Numbered from the stretch's first letter, positions 42,681-52,812 are shown. The stretch is DNA of 64,000 nucleotides from Ga0074139 sp964515195 (GCA_964515195.1 CAZETK010000008.1:9307-73306); one strand, 5' to 3'. Notes: generated from the letters alone by a model not told the origin. Translations and numbers: made by a program.

Positions 42681-43463
42681 TTAGAACTGGCTCTTTATTT
42701 GCGGGAGGGCTTCTCCTAACTTAACGGCTTTGGCGCTGATAGCTTGAGGATCAATTTTCATAGCATTGGGGTAAATCATGACTACGGTGCTCCCCATTTG
42801 AAAGACACCCAACTCCTCCCCTTTAGCGATAAACTCGCCTTGTTTCTTAAAGATTTCGATGGAGCCCACGTTGGTAGCGCCTACAAAAACGGTTTCAATA
42901 GGACCCAATTGGGTGTTCATACTGACAACCATTCGCTCATTGACAATAAACAAATTCGGAATTAGTCCGACACTTTGATCATGGACGGGCCACAAATCGA
43001 GCCCCAATTTTTTGATCTCCTTTATCGTGCCCTCGACCGGCGAATGGACCCGATGATAATCTGTGGGGCACAAGTAATAGACGATAAAGAAACCACCCTC
43101 ATACTTTTCAGCTTTTTCGGGGCTTCCCAAAAACTCACCCAGGTTGTACTCAAGACCCTTAGCTTGAATTAAAACCCCCTTTTCGATAGGGCCATACTGG
43201 GTGATGCGAGAGTCTGCTGGGTGTACACAAAAGGTCGAAGCCACGGGCCGCAAACCGGGCTTTAGCCGCCGGGTAAAAAAAGCATTCAGGCTTTTATATT
43301 CGTCGATGGGAAACTCAGCTTCTTCCAATTGGATTTTATAGGTTTTGGCGAACCATCCAATAAAGGGTCGGATTAAAAATTGGGGTGATTCTCTTTGGGC
43401 CAGCCAACCCACAAAGCGGGACAGGCGACGGCGAGGTAAAATTCGTAGGACTTTCCAAGACAT
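42681..43463 (-). CDS. psd: Phosphatidylserine decarboxylase Psd
   Basis: About 260 aa from the ATG at 43463; the open frame starts 44 codons earlier, inside the divergent gene. Makes phosphatidylethanolamine from phosphatidylserine. The D-H-S triad is visible: Asp in HPADSRI, His in YHRVHSPVEG, and the self-cleaving Ser in MGSTVV, which yields the pyruvoyl group. The usual LGST is MGST. SLNAFFTRRLKPGLRP is typical of the large Psd group. No pss gene is adjacent. Confidence 0.93.
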   Translation of the reverse strand: MSWKVLRILPRRRLSRFVGWLAQRESPQFLIRPFIGWFAKTYKIQLEEAEFPIDEYKSLNAFFTRRLKPGLRPVASTFCVHPADSRITQYGPIEKGVLIQAKGLEYNLGEFLGSPEKAEKYEGGFFIVYYLCPTDYHRVHSPVEGTIKEIKKLGLDLWPVHDQSVGLIPNLFIVNERMVVSMNTQLGPIETVFVGATNVGSIEIFKKQGEFIAKGEELGVFQMGSTVVMIYPNAMKIDPQAISAKAVKLGEALPQIKSQF

Positions 43464-43525
43464 AAAGGGATTACACTGTTTTAGGGTTCTTGTGTCAACG
43501 ATCGAAGGCTGATAGTTTTGCCTGT

Positions 43526-45157
43526 ATGTCGCGTATTTTGCACAATATTGAACTGCCCTTGGATCAAAGCTTAGAGGATTACTTGGCTTGGTCACAACCG
43601 GATCATGGGCCCTTTCGTATTCTCAAACAAAGTGTCGACGCCCGACAAAGACATAATCCTCATTTTGTCTACACGGTAGAAGTAGCGGGCAAAGATGAAG
43701 TTCTCACTCGAAAAGAATTTCATGTCTCTAAAATTGGAAGCCAGCCCCAAGAAAGGCCCATTATTATCGGATCAGGACCGGCAGGACTTTTTGCAGCATT
43801 AAGATTAGTGGAAAGAGGCATCACCTGCCGCCTTTTTGAACGCGGAAGTCCCAGCGAAGTCCGCCTTCAGGGTATTAACCGCTATTGGCGGTATGGCGAG
43901 TTGAGCCCTCGCAATAATGTTTGTTTCGGTGAGGGCGGGGCCGGCCTCTACTCCGATGGCAAGCTTATCACTCGAATCAAATCAGAACATATCCCCTACG
44001 TAATGAATCGTTTAGTACAGTTTGGCGCCCCCGAAGAAATTGAATACCTGTCAAATCCCCACGTAGGTTCAGATCGTCTACGCCGGGTCATCCCCTTTCT
44101 TCGCGAGTATTTGCAAAACAATGGCTGCGAAATTCACTTCGAAACACAGGTCACGGACTTGATTATTGAGAGCCAACAGATCAAGGGTGTTAAAACAGAG
44201 AAGGATCAAATCTTTTATTCCTCTCATGTGGTCTTGGCTACAGGACACTCGGCTTATGATGTTTTTGAAATGCTGCATCGGCATCAAGTGCATATGGAGG
44301 GAAAAAGTTTTGCCGTGGGACTGCGGGTGGAACACCCTCAAAAATGGGTCAACCGCGTTCAGTATCGTGAGGCGGCCGAGCACCCCAAGTTAGGAAGTGC
44401 AAATTACAAACTGACCCATCACGATGAAGCATCAGGCGTGGGCGTTTACAGTTTTTGCATGTGCCCTGGTGGTTATGTTTTAGCAAGTTCCACCGAAGCG
44501 GACGGAATCGTGTGCAATGGCATGAGCAATTATCACCGCAATTCTCCCTGGGCGAACTCAGCTATTGTGGTGACCATGGATTACGAACAACATTTTGGCT
44601 CGGATCTGCTGGTCGGCCTCCGGTGGCGCCGGCAATTGGAAATGAAGGCCTATCAAGCTGTGAAAATCGCCAGCAATACTTCAGGCGCCACGGTGCCCGG
44701 TGGCCGCTCAAGCGATGGCACCCCTTCGATTTCAATTGTGAATCCCAGACAACTTCCGGCCCAAAACCTTTTGGATTTTTTAAACCAGACATCAGGGCCA
44801 GTTCGAAGGGGCTCTAGTCCTTCCGGAGAAATTTCTGTTCGTTTGGATCAAATTCTTCCCGATTTCATTCGAGCAAAATTAGCTGAAGGTTTTGAACGAT
44901 TCGATGTTCGCATGAAGGGTTTTTTAACCGCTGATGCACAGCTTTACGGCGTAGAATCCAGAACCAGTTGTCCTGTTCGTATCACTCGTGATGAAGAAAG
45001 CCTTGAAAGCACTTCCCATGGGGGTCTTTACCCGGCAGGAGAAGGGGCTGGGTACGCAGGAGGAATAACTTCAGCGGCCTGCGATGGAATCCGAATCGCT
45101 GAAAAGATTTATGAAAGCCTGAGCTCTCAAAAAGTATCCACTTTCCACTCTCGCTGA
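43526..45157 (+). CDS. FAD-dependent oxidoreductase, COG2509 type
   Basis: 543 aa from the ATG at 43526. A ~80-residue N-terminal domain precedes the dinucleotide-binding loop IIIGSGPAGLFAALRL, then GEGGAGLYSDGKL, HVVLATGHSAYDVF, and the C-terminal FAD site GGLYPAGEGAGYAGGI. This family is widespread and uncharacterised (COG2509-like). Cys occur in YSFCMCPGGYV, perhaps redox-active. 62 bp divergent from psd; its 3' end overlaps the convergent DUF2914 gene by 31 bp. Confidence 0.88.
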   Translation: MSRILHNIELPLDQSLEDYLAWSQPDHGPFRILKQSVDARQRHNPHFVYTVEVAGKDEVLTRKEFHVSKIGSQPQERPIIIGSGPAGLFAALRLVERGITCRLFERGSPSEVRLQGINRYWRYGELSPRNNVCFGEGGAGLYSDGKLITRIKSEHIPYVMNRLVQFGAPEEIEYLSNPHVGSDRLRRVIPFLREYLQNNGCEIHFETQVTDLIIESQQIKGVKTEKDQIFYSSHVVLATGHSAYDVFEMLHRHQVHMEGKSFAVGLRVEHPQKWVNRVQYREAAEHPKLGSANYKLTHHDEASGVGVYSFCMCPGGYVLASSTEADGIVCNGMSNYHRNSPWANSAIVVTMDYEQHFGSDLLVGLRWRRQLEMKAYQAVKIASNTSGATVPGGRSSDGTPSISIVNPRQLPAQNLLDFLNQTSGPVRRGSSPSGEISVRLDQILPDFIRAKLAEGFERFDVRMKGFLTADAQLYGVESRTSCPVRITRDEESLESTSHGGLYPAGEGAGYAGGITSAACDGIRIAEKIYESLSSQKVSTFHSR

Positions 45158-46224
45158 TCCAGCACTTCATCGGTTTTGGTCACGTCAAAATGAAGACGAC
45201 CAATCTCACGCCCATCTGTGGTTTCCACCCTCACGCGCCATTGGCCATCAGTAAAATTCTGTTTATAGGTGTAACCTCGGAACCCCTCCTTGCGCCCTCC
45301 CACAATACGGATGGGGATACGGTCACTTCGCAACCAGCCCCTTTTATTATCATAGCGGGCCCAATCCAAAATCACTCCATCATCAAAACGGCTCGGGGAA
45401 TAAATCTGAACGAAGAAGAGGACTCGGTCACCCGGCCGGGCGATAAAATCTTGAGCCCCACTTTGCCAGAATTTGTACCAGGGCCTTTCGTACTTCAAAT
45501 TCCATGTGCTATTGATGACTTCCAAATCGTGGTAAACCCCCATATTGTTGATGGAAATGGGAACTGGGGGTATCCAACCGAAATAATAAAAAACTAAAAA
45601 TAAACTCAAGACTCCCGCTGTAGGTGCCATTAGAAATCGTAATAAAGTCTGGGAATCTTGAACCTTAGATTGCAATTTTTTAAAAACTAATCCCAGAGTT
45701 AAAGCCGTAAAACTGATTGATAAAAGGAACGGCACCCACCCCACAAAACCTAATGCCACGGGAACAATTAGTGAGTAGAATGAAAATAAACAAATGACGT
45801 AAAGAGCGATCTTGATATTCACTTCACTTCTTTGAATCTGCTTAAGCTCGTTAGCTACCATCAAAATCAAAAGAACAACGACAAAAACAATTGACGAAAA
45901 AATCGATGAGCTTTTCAAATAAAACAAAGAGTAAACGCTCAGTAGACTTCCTAGTAGGAAATGCACAATCAGACTTCGGTAATTCCAAATGGTTTGCCAT
46001 CTGGGCGAAGGCTGCCACTTGCCACATTTAAGTAAAAAGTCGTGATAGAGAAACAAGCCAATGATGAGAAGATAGGCAACTTGTTGGGCGATACTGAAGG
46101 GGTCATCAATGCTCGACAGGGTGAATATATCAAAAACAAAGCCCCCTAGGAAAAAACCCAGGTCCACTTTTGTTTCATTCTTTTCGTAAAATTCCAAGGC
46201 CTTAGCCTTCACAGATGATAACAT
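45127..46224 (-). CDS. Membrane protein with C-terminal DUF2914 domain
   Basis: 365 aa. Six or seven hydrophobic helices occupy about 20-235, followed by a ~120-residue beta domain of DUF2914 type (VLFFVQIYSPSR, GWLRSDRIPIRI, GQWRVRVETTDGREIGRLHF). The domain is probably periplasmic. Function unknown. It is divergent from the Y-family polymerase and overlaps the FAD gene's 3' end by 31 bp. Confidence 0.8.
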   Translation of the reverse strand: MLSSVKAKALEFYEKNETKVDLGFFLGGFVFDIFTLSSIDDPFSIAQQVAYLLIIGLFLYHDFLLKCGKWQPSPRWQTIWNYRSLIVHFLLGSLLSVYSLFYLKSSSIFSSIVFVVVLLILMVANELKQIQRSEVNIKIALYVICLFSFYSLIVPVALGFVGWVPFLLSISFTALTLGLVFKKLQSKVQDSQTLLRFLMAPTAGVLSLFLVFYYFGWIPPVPISINNMGVYHDLEVINSTWNLKYERPWYKFWQSGAQDFIARPGDRVLFFVQIYSPSRFDDGVILDWARYDNKRGWLRSDRIPIRIVGGRKEGFRGYTYKQNFTDGQWRVRVETTDGREIGRLHFDVTKTDEVLDQREWKVDTF

Positions 46225-46321
46225 TCTTAGGATTTTAGAAGGGCTTGGGAGGAGCCACCAAGTCCAATTTCTTCCATTTCTATTTTGATCTCAGAATCTG
46301 GACCATTTCTGACTTGACGTA

Positions 46322-46343
46322 TATATGTAAATTATATGTAAAT
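46322..46343. repeat. Tandem 11-bp repeat before the Y-family polymerase
   Basis: TATATGTAAAT occurs twice head to tail (46322-46332, 46333-46343), ending 6 bp before the ATG. TTGACG at 46314-46319 could be its -35 box, putting the repeat over the -10/start region. One helical turn per copy fits a tandem operator. Confidence 0.6.
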
Positions 46344-46349
46344 AAATCC

Positions 46350-47636
46350 ATGAAGGATCAAGTCGATTGGCTGCTGTTGGACCAGAATTCATTTTTTGCT
46401 TCCTGTGAACAACAGGAACAACCTGAACTTCGGGGAAAGCCTATAGCCGTCGTGGCGATGATCACCGATACCACGTCTGTTTTAGCAGCAAGTTATGAGG
46501 CAAAAAAATATGGAATTAAAACCGGCACCCGCGTCGCAGAGGCTCGTAAAATATGTCCAGGTTTGCAGTTTGTGGAAACTCATCATTGGCTCTATCTGGA
46601 TTATCATGAAAGGATTCTTAAGGCCATTGAAGAGGTCATTCCCATTCATTCCGTTCTTTCTGTGGATGAGGTATCATGTGAACTTACGGGCTCACAGAAA
46701 AATCTGGAAAAAGCCTTGGTACTCGCGAGGACATTGAAAGATCATGTCCGAAAGCAAGTGGGAGAATGCCTGACTTCTTCCGTAGGGATAGGACCTAATG
46801 TTCTCATCGCAAAAATTGCCTCCGACATGCAAAAACCGGATGGCCTGGTATGGATTCTTCGAGATGAAATTCCCAACAAGTTAGGGCCTCTCTCGATTCG
46901 AGTCATTCCAGGAATTGGAGCGAAGATGGAAGCCCACTTAAATCAACGAGGGATCTTTAAAATCCATGACCTTTTATGTTTGTCAGAGGCCCAAGCCCGC
47001 GCCCTGTGGGGAAGCATCCTCGGCTCTAAAATGCTGGTGGGAATCAAGGGGGGCCCTTACCTCTACGAACACGGAGAAACCAAATCCATCAGCCATGAAC
47101 ACGTCCTGGAACCTGATTTCCGCTCTTTCCCCAAAGCTTATCAAGTCGCTCTTAAGCTTCTCAACAAGGCTTGTGTTCGCATGAGAAAAAGTGGATTTCG
47201 TTGCGGGCGGTTAAGATTATCCATCAAGTTTCTTGAGCCGATTCATTTTGATCGCGATCTGAAGTTCAATAAGACATCCGATACAGGCTTTTTAATGAAA
47301 CAGTTAAAATCATTGTGGTCCCAGATTCCGGAGGCCTTTCTTCATCATAACAGTGGACTCGAACGCCCATTCTCTGCCCCCCTCTCCTTGCGACGGACTC
47401 CCGCTCCCTTTAAAGTCTCGGTAGTATTATCGGATTTTGAAAACGAAGACTCTCAGCAATTATCTTTTTTTGATCCCCATCAGGGGCGGCGAGAAAAGGC
47501 CTATGAGGTGGCCGATCTGCTAAATGAGAAGTTCGGATCTAACACGATTTTTACCGCTAACCTCATCGATATGAAAGCAAAGGCCAAGGGGGGAATTCCC
47601 TTTAGCCGCATCCCCGATAAAGAAGAGTTTGAATAA
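46350..47636 (+). CDS. Y-family DNA polymerase (DinB/UmuC/ImuB-like)
   Basis: 428 aa from the ATG at 46350; an earlier frame start is less likely. Translesion polymerase family. Palm motif I is LLLDQNSFFASCEQ, with the first Asp kept but the usual second Asp replaced by Asn; motif III SVDEVSC keeps Asp and Glu, so activity is plausible. Later: SVGIGPNVLIAKIASDMQKPDG and IPGIGAKMEAHL (helix-hairpin-helix). The C-terminus has QQLSFFDP, close to the beta-clamp-binding consensus. DinB or UmuC identity is open. No umuD/imuA neighbour. Confidence 0.88.
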   Translation: MKDQVDWLLLDQNSFFASCEQQEQPELRGKPIAVVAMITDTTSVLAASYEAKKYGIKTGTRVAEARKICPGLQFVETHHWLYLDYHERILKAIEEVIPIHSVLSVDEVSCELTGSQKNLEKALVLARTLKDHVRKQVGECLTSSVGIGPNVLIAKIASDMQKPDGLVWILRDEIPNKLGPLSIRVIPGIGAKMEAHLNQRGIFKIHDLLCLSEAQARALWGSILGSKMLVGIKGGPYLYEHGETKSISHEHVLEPDFRSFPKAYQVALKLLNKACVRMRKSGFRCGRLRLSIKFLEPIHFDRDLKFNKTSDTGFLMKQLKSLWSQIPEAFLHHNSGLERPFSAPLSLRRTPAPFKVSVVLSDFENEDSQQLSFFDPHQGRREKAYEVADLLNEKFGSNTIFTANLIDMKAKAKGGIPFSRIPDKEEFE

Positions 47637-47704
47637 AAACCCTTCCGGACTAGGCGTCCCCGCGAGACTAGTCGAAGATTTTGAACAGAGGGAAAAGAGG
47701 CGGG

Positions 47705-50700
47705 TTAGACGTTGCGCCGGTACTGCCCGCCCACTTCGAATAAGGCTTGAGTCATCTGGTAGAGACTGCAAACCCGTGAAGCTTTCATCAGAGCTTCAAA
47801 AATATTACGGCCTTGCAGAACGGCTTCTTTCAAAAGTTCTAATTCCTTCTCGGCCTCTGTCTGGTGATCTTTTTGGAACGACTTTAAGTTATTCAACTGA
47901 TGATTTTTTTCATCGTAACTGGCACGGGCCATCTCAATTTTGGGTGGAATATAGTCCGGTCTTAACGTTTTCGGATCAACAAAGGTGTTCACTCCAATAA
48001 TGGGCAACTTGCCTTCATGTTTCAGGGACTCGTAATACAAAGACTCTTCTTGAATTCGAGATCTCTGATACTGAGTTTCCATAGCCCCTAATACCCCACC
48101 CCGCTCATTGATCCGCATAAATTCGTTCAGGACCGCCTCTTCCACCAAATCCGTCAACTCTTCTATGAAATAAGATCCCTGAATAGGGTTCTCGTTTTTG
48201 GTCATTCCGAATTCACGGTTGATGATCAGTTGAATAGCCATAGCTCGCCGTACGGACTCTTCCGTCGGCGTGGTGATCGCCTCATCATAAGCATTCGTGT
48301 GAAGAGAGTTACAGTTGTCATACAGAGCGATCAACGCCTGTAGCGTGGTTCGGATATCATTGAAGTCAATCTCTTGAGCATGAAGAGAGCGCCCGCTGGT
48401 CTGAATATGATATTTTAATTTTTGTGAGCGATCATTTCCCTTATAAAGATCCCGCATGGCGACAGCCCAAATTCTACGCGCCACACGACCGAGCACCGAG
48501 TACTCCGGATCCAAACCGTTGGAAAAGAAAAAAGACAAATTTGGAGCAAAATCGTCCACATTAAGACCACGAGCCCGATAGTACTCTACAAAAGTAAAAC
48601 CATTGGACAAGGTAAAAGCCAACTGGCTGATGGGATTCGCGCCCGCCTCAGCAATGTGATATCCGGAAATACTGACAGAGTAGAAATTACGGATTTTATT
48701 TCGGGTGAAATATTCTTGGATATCTCCCATCATCTTCAGGGCAAAATTGATCGAAAAGATACAGGTGTTTTGCCCCTGGTCTTCTTTGAGGATATCAGCC
48801 TGAACCGTCCCCCGCACTTGCGCCAATGTCCACGTGGCCACTTCACGATGCTCAGCTTCAGTGAGTTTTCGTCCCAGCTCTTGTTCCTTCTTCTCAATCT
48901 GCTGGTCGATAGCGGTGTTGAAGAAAAACGCCAGAATCATAGGAGCCGGACCGTTGATGGTCATGCTCACAGAGGTATTGGGTGAGCACAGATCAAAACC
49001 TGCGTAAAGCTTTTTCATGTCCTCAAGAGTGCAGATGGAAACACCGCTTTCCCCAACCTTGCCAAAAATGTCGGGACGCAGATCAGGGTCATGCCCATAG
49101 AGGGTGACGCTGTCAAAGGCCGTGGACAATCGGGCTGCGGACTCGCCTTTAGTGAGGTAATGAAACCTCTTATTGGTGCGGTCAGGGGTTCCTTCTCCGG
49201 CAAACATACGCTTCGGGTCTTCATCCGTGCGCTTCAGATGAAATACGCCCGCCGTGTAGGGAAATTCACCTGGAACGTTTTCCAATTTTAAGAACTGATA
49301 GCGGTCTCCCCAATCTTTGTACTTAGGTAAGACCACGCGACGAATTTTTGTTCCGCTTAGGGACTCTGTCACCAAGGGTTGGCGAATCTCCCGGTCCCGC
49401 ACTTTGTAAACGAATTCATCTCCTGAGTATTTTTTCTCAAGGTCCGCCCAACTGCGAAGCTGGTGAAGTTCTTCTTGAGTTAAATCCCCCGCGAATGTCT
49501 TCTCCAACTCCTGGATTTCGGATTCTGATACCTTTAAATGAGGTTTCAAATTATGGAGGGCGCCCAGTTTAGAGGCTTTCTCGGCGTTTTGCTTTGTGCG
49601 CTCTTTGTATTTTCGGATGGTCGAGACAATTTCAGCCAAGTAATTTTGACGTTCCGCTGGGAGAATCACATGCTCTTCTGCGGAAAGGATGTGACGTCGT
49701 CTTTCCTCGGTCACCGCAAACTGCGCGTCTTTTTGCGATAAGCGATCAGCTATATGAAAAAAAAGCTTATTGACCCCGCCATCGTTGAACTGACTGGCCT
49801 GAGTCAGAAACACAGGAACTTCCACACCTTGGTCAAAAAGCTTGCGGGATCGCTTATACTGCTTTGTCACGTCACGGAGGGCATCCAAAGCCCCTCGGCG
49901 ATCGGCTTTGTTCACAGCAATCATATCGGCAAAATCAATCATGTCGATTTTTTCCAACTGCGACTGGGCGCCAAAATCAGATGTCATCACATAAAGTGAC
50001 ATATCGGAAACTTCCGTGATGGCCATATTGCCCTGACCAATTCCCGATGTTTCGGCAATAATAAAATCAAAGTCCATTCCCTTAAGGAACTTCAAAACTT
50101 CTGGAAGACTTTGAGCGATCTCACGTCCCGAACCACGAGAGGCCAATGAACGCATATAAACTCGTGAGCGGGACAAAGAGTTCATCCGAATCCGATCCCC
50201 TAAAAGTCCACCGCCGGTTTTTCGCTTCGTCGGATCGACACAGACTACGGCCACTTTCTTATCTGAATAAAAATTTAAAAATCTCTGCACCAGCTCATCA
50301 ATCAAAGAAGATTTACCCGCGCCTCCCGTTCCGGTAATCCCTAAGACCAGAGGCGTTTTTTTAGCTTTAAAGTGGTTCAGGCCAAAGCTTTCGGGAGATA
50401 AATCCGCCAATCCATTTTCAACAGCGGTTAGGGCCACACCCAACTGATAGGAAGGAATTGGATCGCGATCCAAGCCCGCCGCCTCACGGTATTTCCCAGG
50501 TCCGGGGGGGTTTTGAGTTCCCTCAGTATCAGCTTTTTTCTTGGCTTCCACCAGGCTGAAATCACATGACTCCACCACTAAGCGGATCATCCCTTCCAAT
50601 CCCATCCTGCGACCGTCATCTGGATGAAAGATCTGATCAATGCCGTAGGCTTCCAATTCACGCTTTTCTTCATGGACGATGACACCGCCACCGCCACCAA

Positions 50701-50992
50701 AAATTTTCACATAAGGGGCACCGGATTCGACAAGGAGATCCTTCAAGTATTTGAAGTACTCCATGTGTCCACCCTGATACGAGGAGATACAGACACCTTG
50801 GGCTCCCTCTTGAAGCACAGCCTTAGCCACATCGGCCACAGATTGATTGTGACCCAAGTGGATCACCTCAGCTCCCATGTCCTGAAGAATACGCCTCATA
50901 ATGTTAATGCTGGCATCATGGCCATCAAACAGACTGGCCGCTGTTACAATTCGGACATGGTTTTTCAAAGCCAAAGCATGTGCCATTTTCAC
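47705..50992 (-). CDS. icmF: Fused isobutyryl-CoA mutase IcmF
   Basis: 1095 aa, as usual for IcmF. Order: B12-binding domain (residues 12-~140) with SLFDGHDASINIM; G-protein chaperone (MeaI-type) with P-loop GTGGAGKS at 221-228; then the TIM-barrel mutase domain with SISGYHIAEAG. The Phe in TAGVFHLKR, where methylmalonyl-CoA mutases have Tyr, supports IcmF (isobutyryl- to butyryl-CoA and related). GTG start shares one base with the enoyl-CoA hydratase stop; an ATG follows at 50986. It closes an acyl-CoA operon. Confidence 0.95.
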   Translation of the reverse strand: MKMAHALALKNHVRIVTAASLFDGHDASINIMRRILQDMGAEVIHLGHNQSVADVAKAVLQEGAQGVCISSYQGGHMEYFKYLKDLLVESGAPYVKIFGGGGGVIVHEEKRELEAYGIDQIFHPDDGRRMGLEGMIRLVVESCDFSLVEAKKKADTEGTQNPPGPGKYREAAGLDRDPIPSYQLGVALTAVENGLADLSPESFGLNHFKAKKTPLVLGITGTGGAGKSSLIDELVQRFLNFYSDKKVAVVCVDPTKRKTGGGLLGDRIRMNSLSRSRVYMRSLASRGSGREIAQSLPEVLKFLKGMDFDFIIAETSGIGQGNMAITEVSDMSLYVMTSDFGAQSQLEKIDMIDFADMIAVNKADRRGALDALRDVTKQYKRSRKLFDQGVEVPVFLTQASQFNDGGVNKLFFHIADRLSQKDAQFAVTEERRRHILSAEEHVILPAERQNYLAEIVSTIRKYKERTKQNAEKASKLGALHNLKPHLKVSESEIQELEKTFAGDLTQEELHQLRSWADLEKKYSGDEFVYKVRDREIRQPLVTESLSGTKIRRVVLPKYKDWGDRYQFLKLENVPGEFPYTAGVFHLKRTDEDPKRMFAGEGTPDRTNKRFHYLTKGESAARLSTAFDSVTLYGHDPDLRPDIFGKVGESGVSICTLEDMKKLYAGFDLCSPNTSVSMTINGPAPMILAFFFNTAIDQQIEKKEQELGRKLTEAEHREVATWTLAQVRGTVQADILKEDQGQNTCIFSINFALKMMGDIQEYFTRNKIRNFYSVSISGYHIAEAGANPISQLAFTLSNGFTFVEYYRARGLNVDDFAPNLSFFFSNGLDPEYSVLGRVARRIWAVAMRDLYKGNDRSQKLKYHIQTSGRSLHAQEIDFNDIRTTLQALIALYDNCNSLHTNAYDEAITTPTEESVRRAMAIQLIINREFGMTKNENPIQGSYFIEELTDLVEEAVLNEFMRINERGGVLGAMETQYQRSRIQEESLYYESLKHEGKLPIIGVNTFVDPKTLRPDYIPPKIEMARASYDEKNHQLNNLKSFQKDHQTEAEKELELLKEAVLQGRNIFEALMKASRVCSLYQMTQALFEVGGQYRRNV

Positions 50993-51786
50993 TATTCCCC
51001 TTTAAACTGGGCCTTTCGCTTTTCCACAAAGGCCTGAAGGCCCTCTTTGGTGTCAGCGGTCAAAAATAAATCGCCAAAAAGCTCCGCTTCAAATTTGAAA
51101 GCTTCATCAATTTCCATATCCCACGTGGCTTGAATGGATTTCTTGGCCATGCCCACCGCCACTGGACCTTTAGAGATTATGGATTCAAGACGACCCTGAA
51201 CAGCCGACAATAATTCAGATGGAGGAATTACTTTATTTACAAGGCCCATTTGCAAGGCTTCGCTAGCAGTGACCATATCACCCGAAAAGATCATCTCTCG
51301 TGCCTTTCGAAGCCCTACGGCCCGCGCCAGCTTGATAGTGCCACCGAAACCTGGAATCAAACCCAAGGACACTTCCGGCAAGCCCACTTTAGCATTTTCA
51401 CTTGCATAGATAAAATCACAACTTAAAGCTAATTCTAACCCTCCACCTAAGGCAAAACCGTTAACCGCTGCGACTACAGGGATTTCCAAAAGCTCAAGTT
51501 CGTGGAAAACAGATTGTCCACGGCGCGCAAATTGAACAGCGTCTTCTCCTGATAGGCCTGACATTTCTTTGATGTCAGCCCCGGCTACAAAAGCCTTTTG
51601 CCCACTTCCAGTTACGATTAAGGCTTTTGCATCGGCAAATTCCATCTCGGAGATGAAGCGAAGGGCCTCTCCCATTTCATTTAAAACCGTCATGTTCAAA
51701 GCATTAAGACTCTCAGGGCGGTTGATCATTAATGTCCAGACACCCTCATTGTTATTTAGTGTAATCGTCTTATAATCATGCGTCAT
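50992..51786 (-). CDS. Enoyl-CoA hydratase/crotonase
   Basis: 264 aa. Crotonase fold with the oxyanion-hole AFVAGADIKEM and both Glu bases: GGGLELALSCDF and GLPEVSLGLIPGFGG. Hydrates short trans-2-enoyl-CoA such as crotonyl-CoA. It overlaps the hydroxybutyryl-CoA dehydrogenase gene by 11 nt and shares a base with icmF. Together the three would process butyryl/crotonyl-CoA made by IcmF, though the acyl-CoA dehydrogenase is not in the window. Confidence 0.93.
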   Translation of the reverse strand: MTHDYKTITLNNNEGVWTLMINRPESLNALNMTVLNEMGEALRFISEMEFADAKALIVTGSGQKAFVAGADIKEMSGLSGEDAVQFARRGQSVFHELELLEIPVVAAVNGFALGGGLELALSCDFIYASENAKVGLPEVSLGLIPGFGGTIKLARAVGLRKAREMIFSGDMVTASEALQMGLVNKVIPPSELLSAVQGRLESIISKGPVAVGMAKKSIQATWDMEIDEAFKFEAELFGDLFLTADTKEGLQAFVEKRKAQFKGE

Positions 51787-52687
51787 ATTGATAAACTCCT
51801 CGACGTGTTTTGCGACCCCACCAACCTGCTTCTACGTATTTCACCAGCAAAGGACAGGGCCGATACTTAGAGTCTCCCAGTCCGTCGTGAAGAACGTTCA
51901 TGATGGCCAAGCAGGTGTCCAGTCCGATAAAGTCAGCCAATGTCAATGGACCCATGGGTTGGTTAGTTCCTAACTTCATCGCCTCATCAATGGCTTTGGG
52001 TTCTGCAATGCCCTCATGAAGTGTGTAAAAAGCTTCATTAATCATCGGCATCAAGATGCGATTGACGATAAAGCCCGGCATATCCTTCGTGCTTTCAACA
52101 AAAACTTTACCCATTCTTTCAGCCAGGCCCTGACAGGTTTGAAACGTTTCATTAGACGTTTGCAGTCCCCGGATGCCTTCCACCAATTTCATCATAGGCA
52201 CAGGATTCATAAAGTGAAGGCCCGCAACCTTTTCAGGCCTGGTCGTGACAGAAGCGATCTTCGTGATGGAAATGGAGGAGGTGTTCGAAAGAAGAAGAGC
52301 GCTTTTTTGAACAACTTGATCCAGCTCTTTGAAAATTTTCACTTTGAGATCTACATTTTCGGTCGCCGCCTCGATCACGACTTCACAATTTTTTAAATCT
52401 GACATCTGCGTGGTGGTTTTAAGATGAGACAGAAGATTTTTCTTCTGATCTTCAGTCATGTTGCCTTTTTTGATCAGGCGATCGCAGGAGTTCTGGATTG
52501 TGCTCATCGCTTTTTCCAAGGCTTGAGAAGACACATCCATTATCGTGACTTCATATCCGACAGAAGCTGCCACCTGGGCAATTCCATTTCCCATTTGCCC
52601 AGCTCCGACAACACCGATTCGTTGAATGGAAACGGCCGAACTTCCCCCAGCTGATTGACCCTTGTTTTGAAGACCATCTTGCGCCAT
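51776..52687 (-). CDS. 3-hydroxybutyryl-CoA dehydrogenase
   Basis: 303 aa from the ATG at 52687 (GAGG 5 nt upstream; a GTG two codons earlier is possible). NAD-binding GAGQMGNGIAQVA, then NTSSISITKIAS, HFMNPVPMMKLVE and GFIVNRILMPM define the short 3-hydroxyacyl-CoA dehydrogenase family. The N-terminal ~22 residues (Gly/Ser-rich) are an extra tail. First gene of the operon with ech and icmF. Confidence 0.93.
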   Translation of the reverse strand: MAQDGLQNKGQSAGGSSAVSIQRIGVVGAGQMGNGIAQVAASVGYEVTIMDVSSQALEKAMSTIQNSCDRLIKKGNMTEDQKKNLLSHLKTTTQMSDLKNCEVVIEAATENVDLKVKIFKELDQVVQKSALLLSNTSSISITKIASVTTRPEKVAGLHFMNPVPMMKLVEGIRGLQTSNETFQTCQGLAERMGKVFVESTKDMPGFIVNRILMPMINEAFYTLHEGIAEPKAIDEAMKLGTNQPMGPLTLADFIGLDTCLAIMNVLHDGLGDSKYRPCPLLVKYVEAGWWGRKTRRGVYQYDA

Positions 52688-52812
52688 TGACACCTCGCAT
52701 TTAAAGTGGGCATTTGTCTCTTAAAGAACCCTCAAGATGTAGCAAGATCTTTGGCCTTTCGTCAAAACATCTGGCCTTGTGGCGGTTTTAGGACTCATGG
52801 CAGAATGATAAT

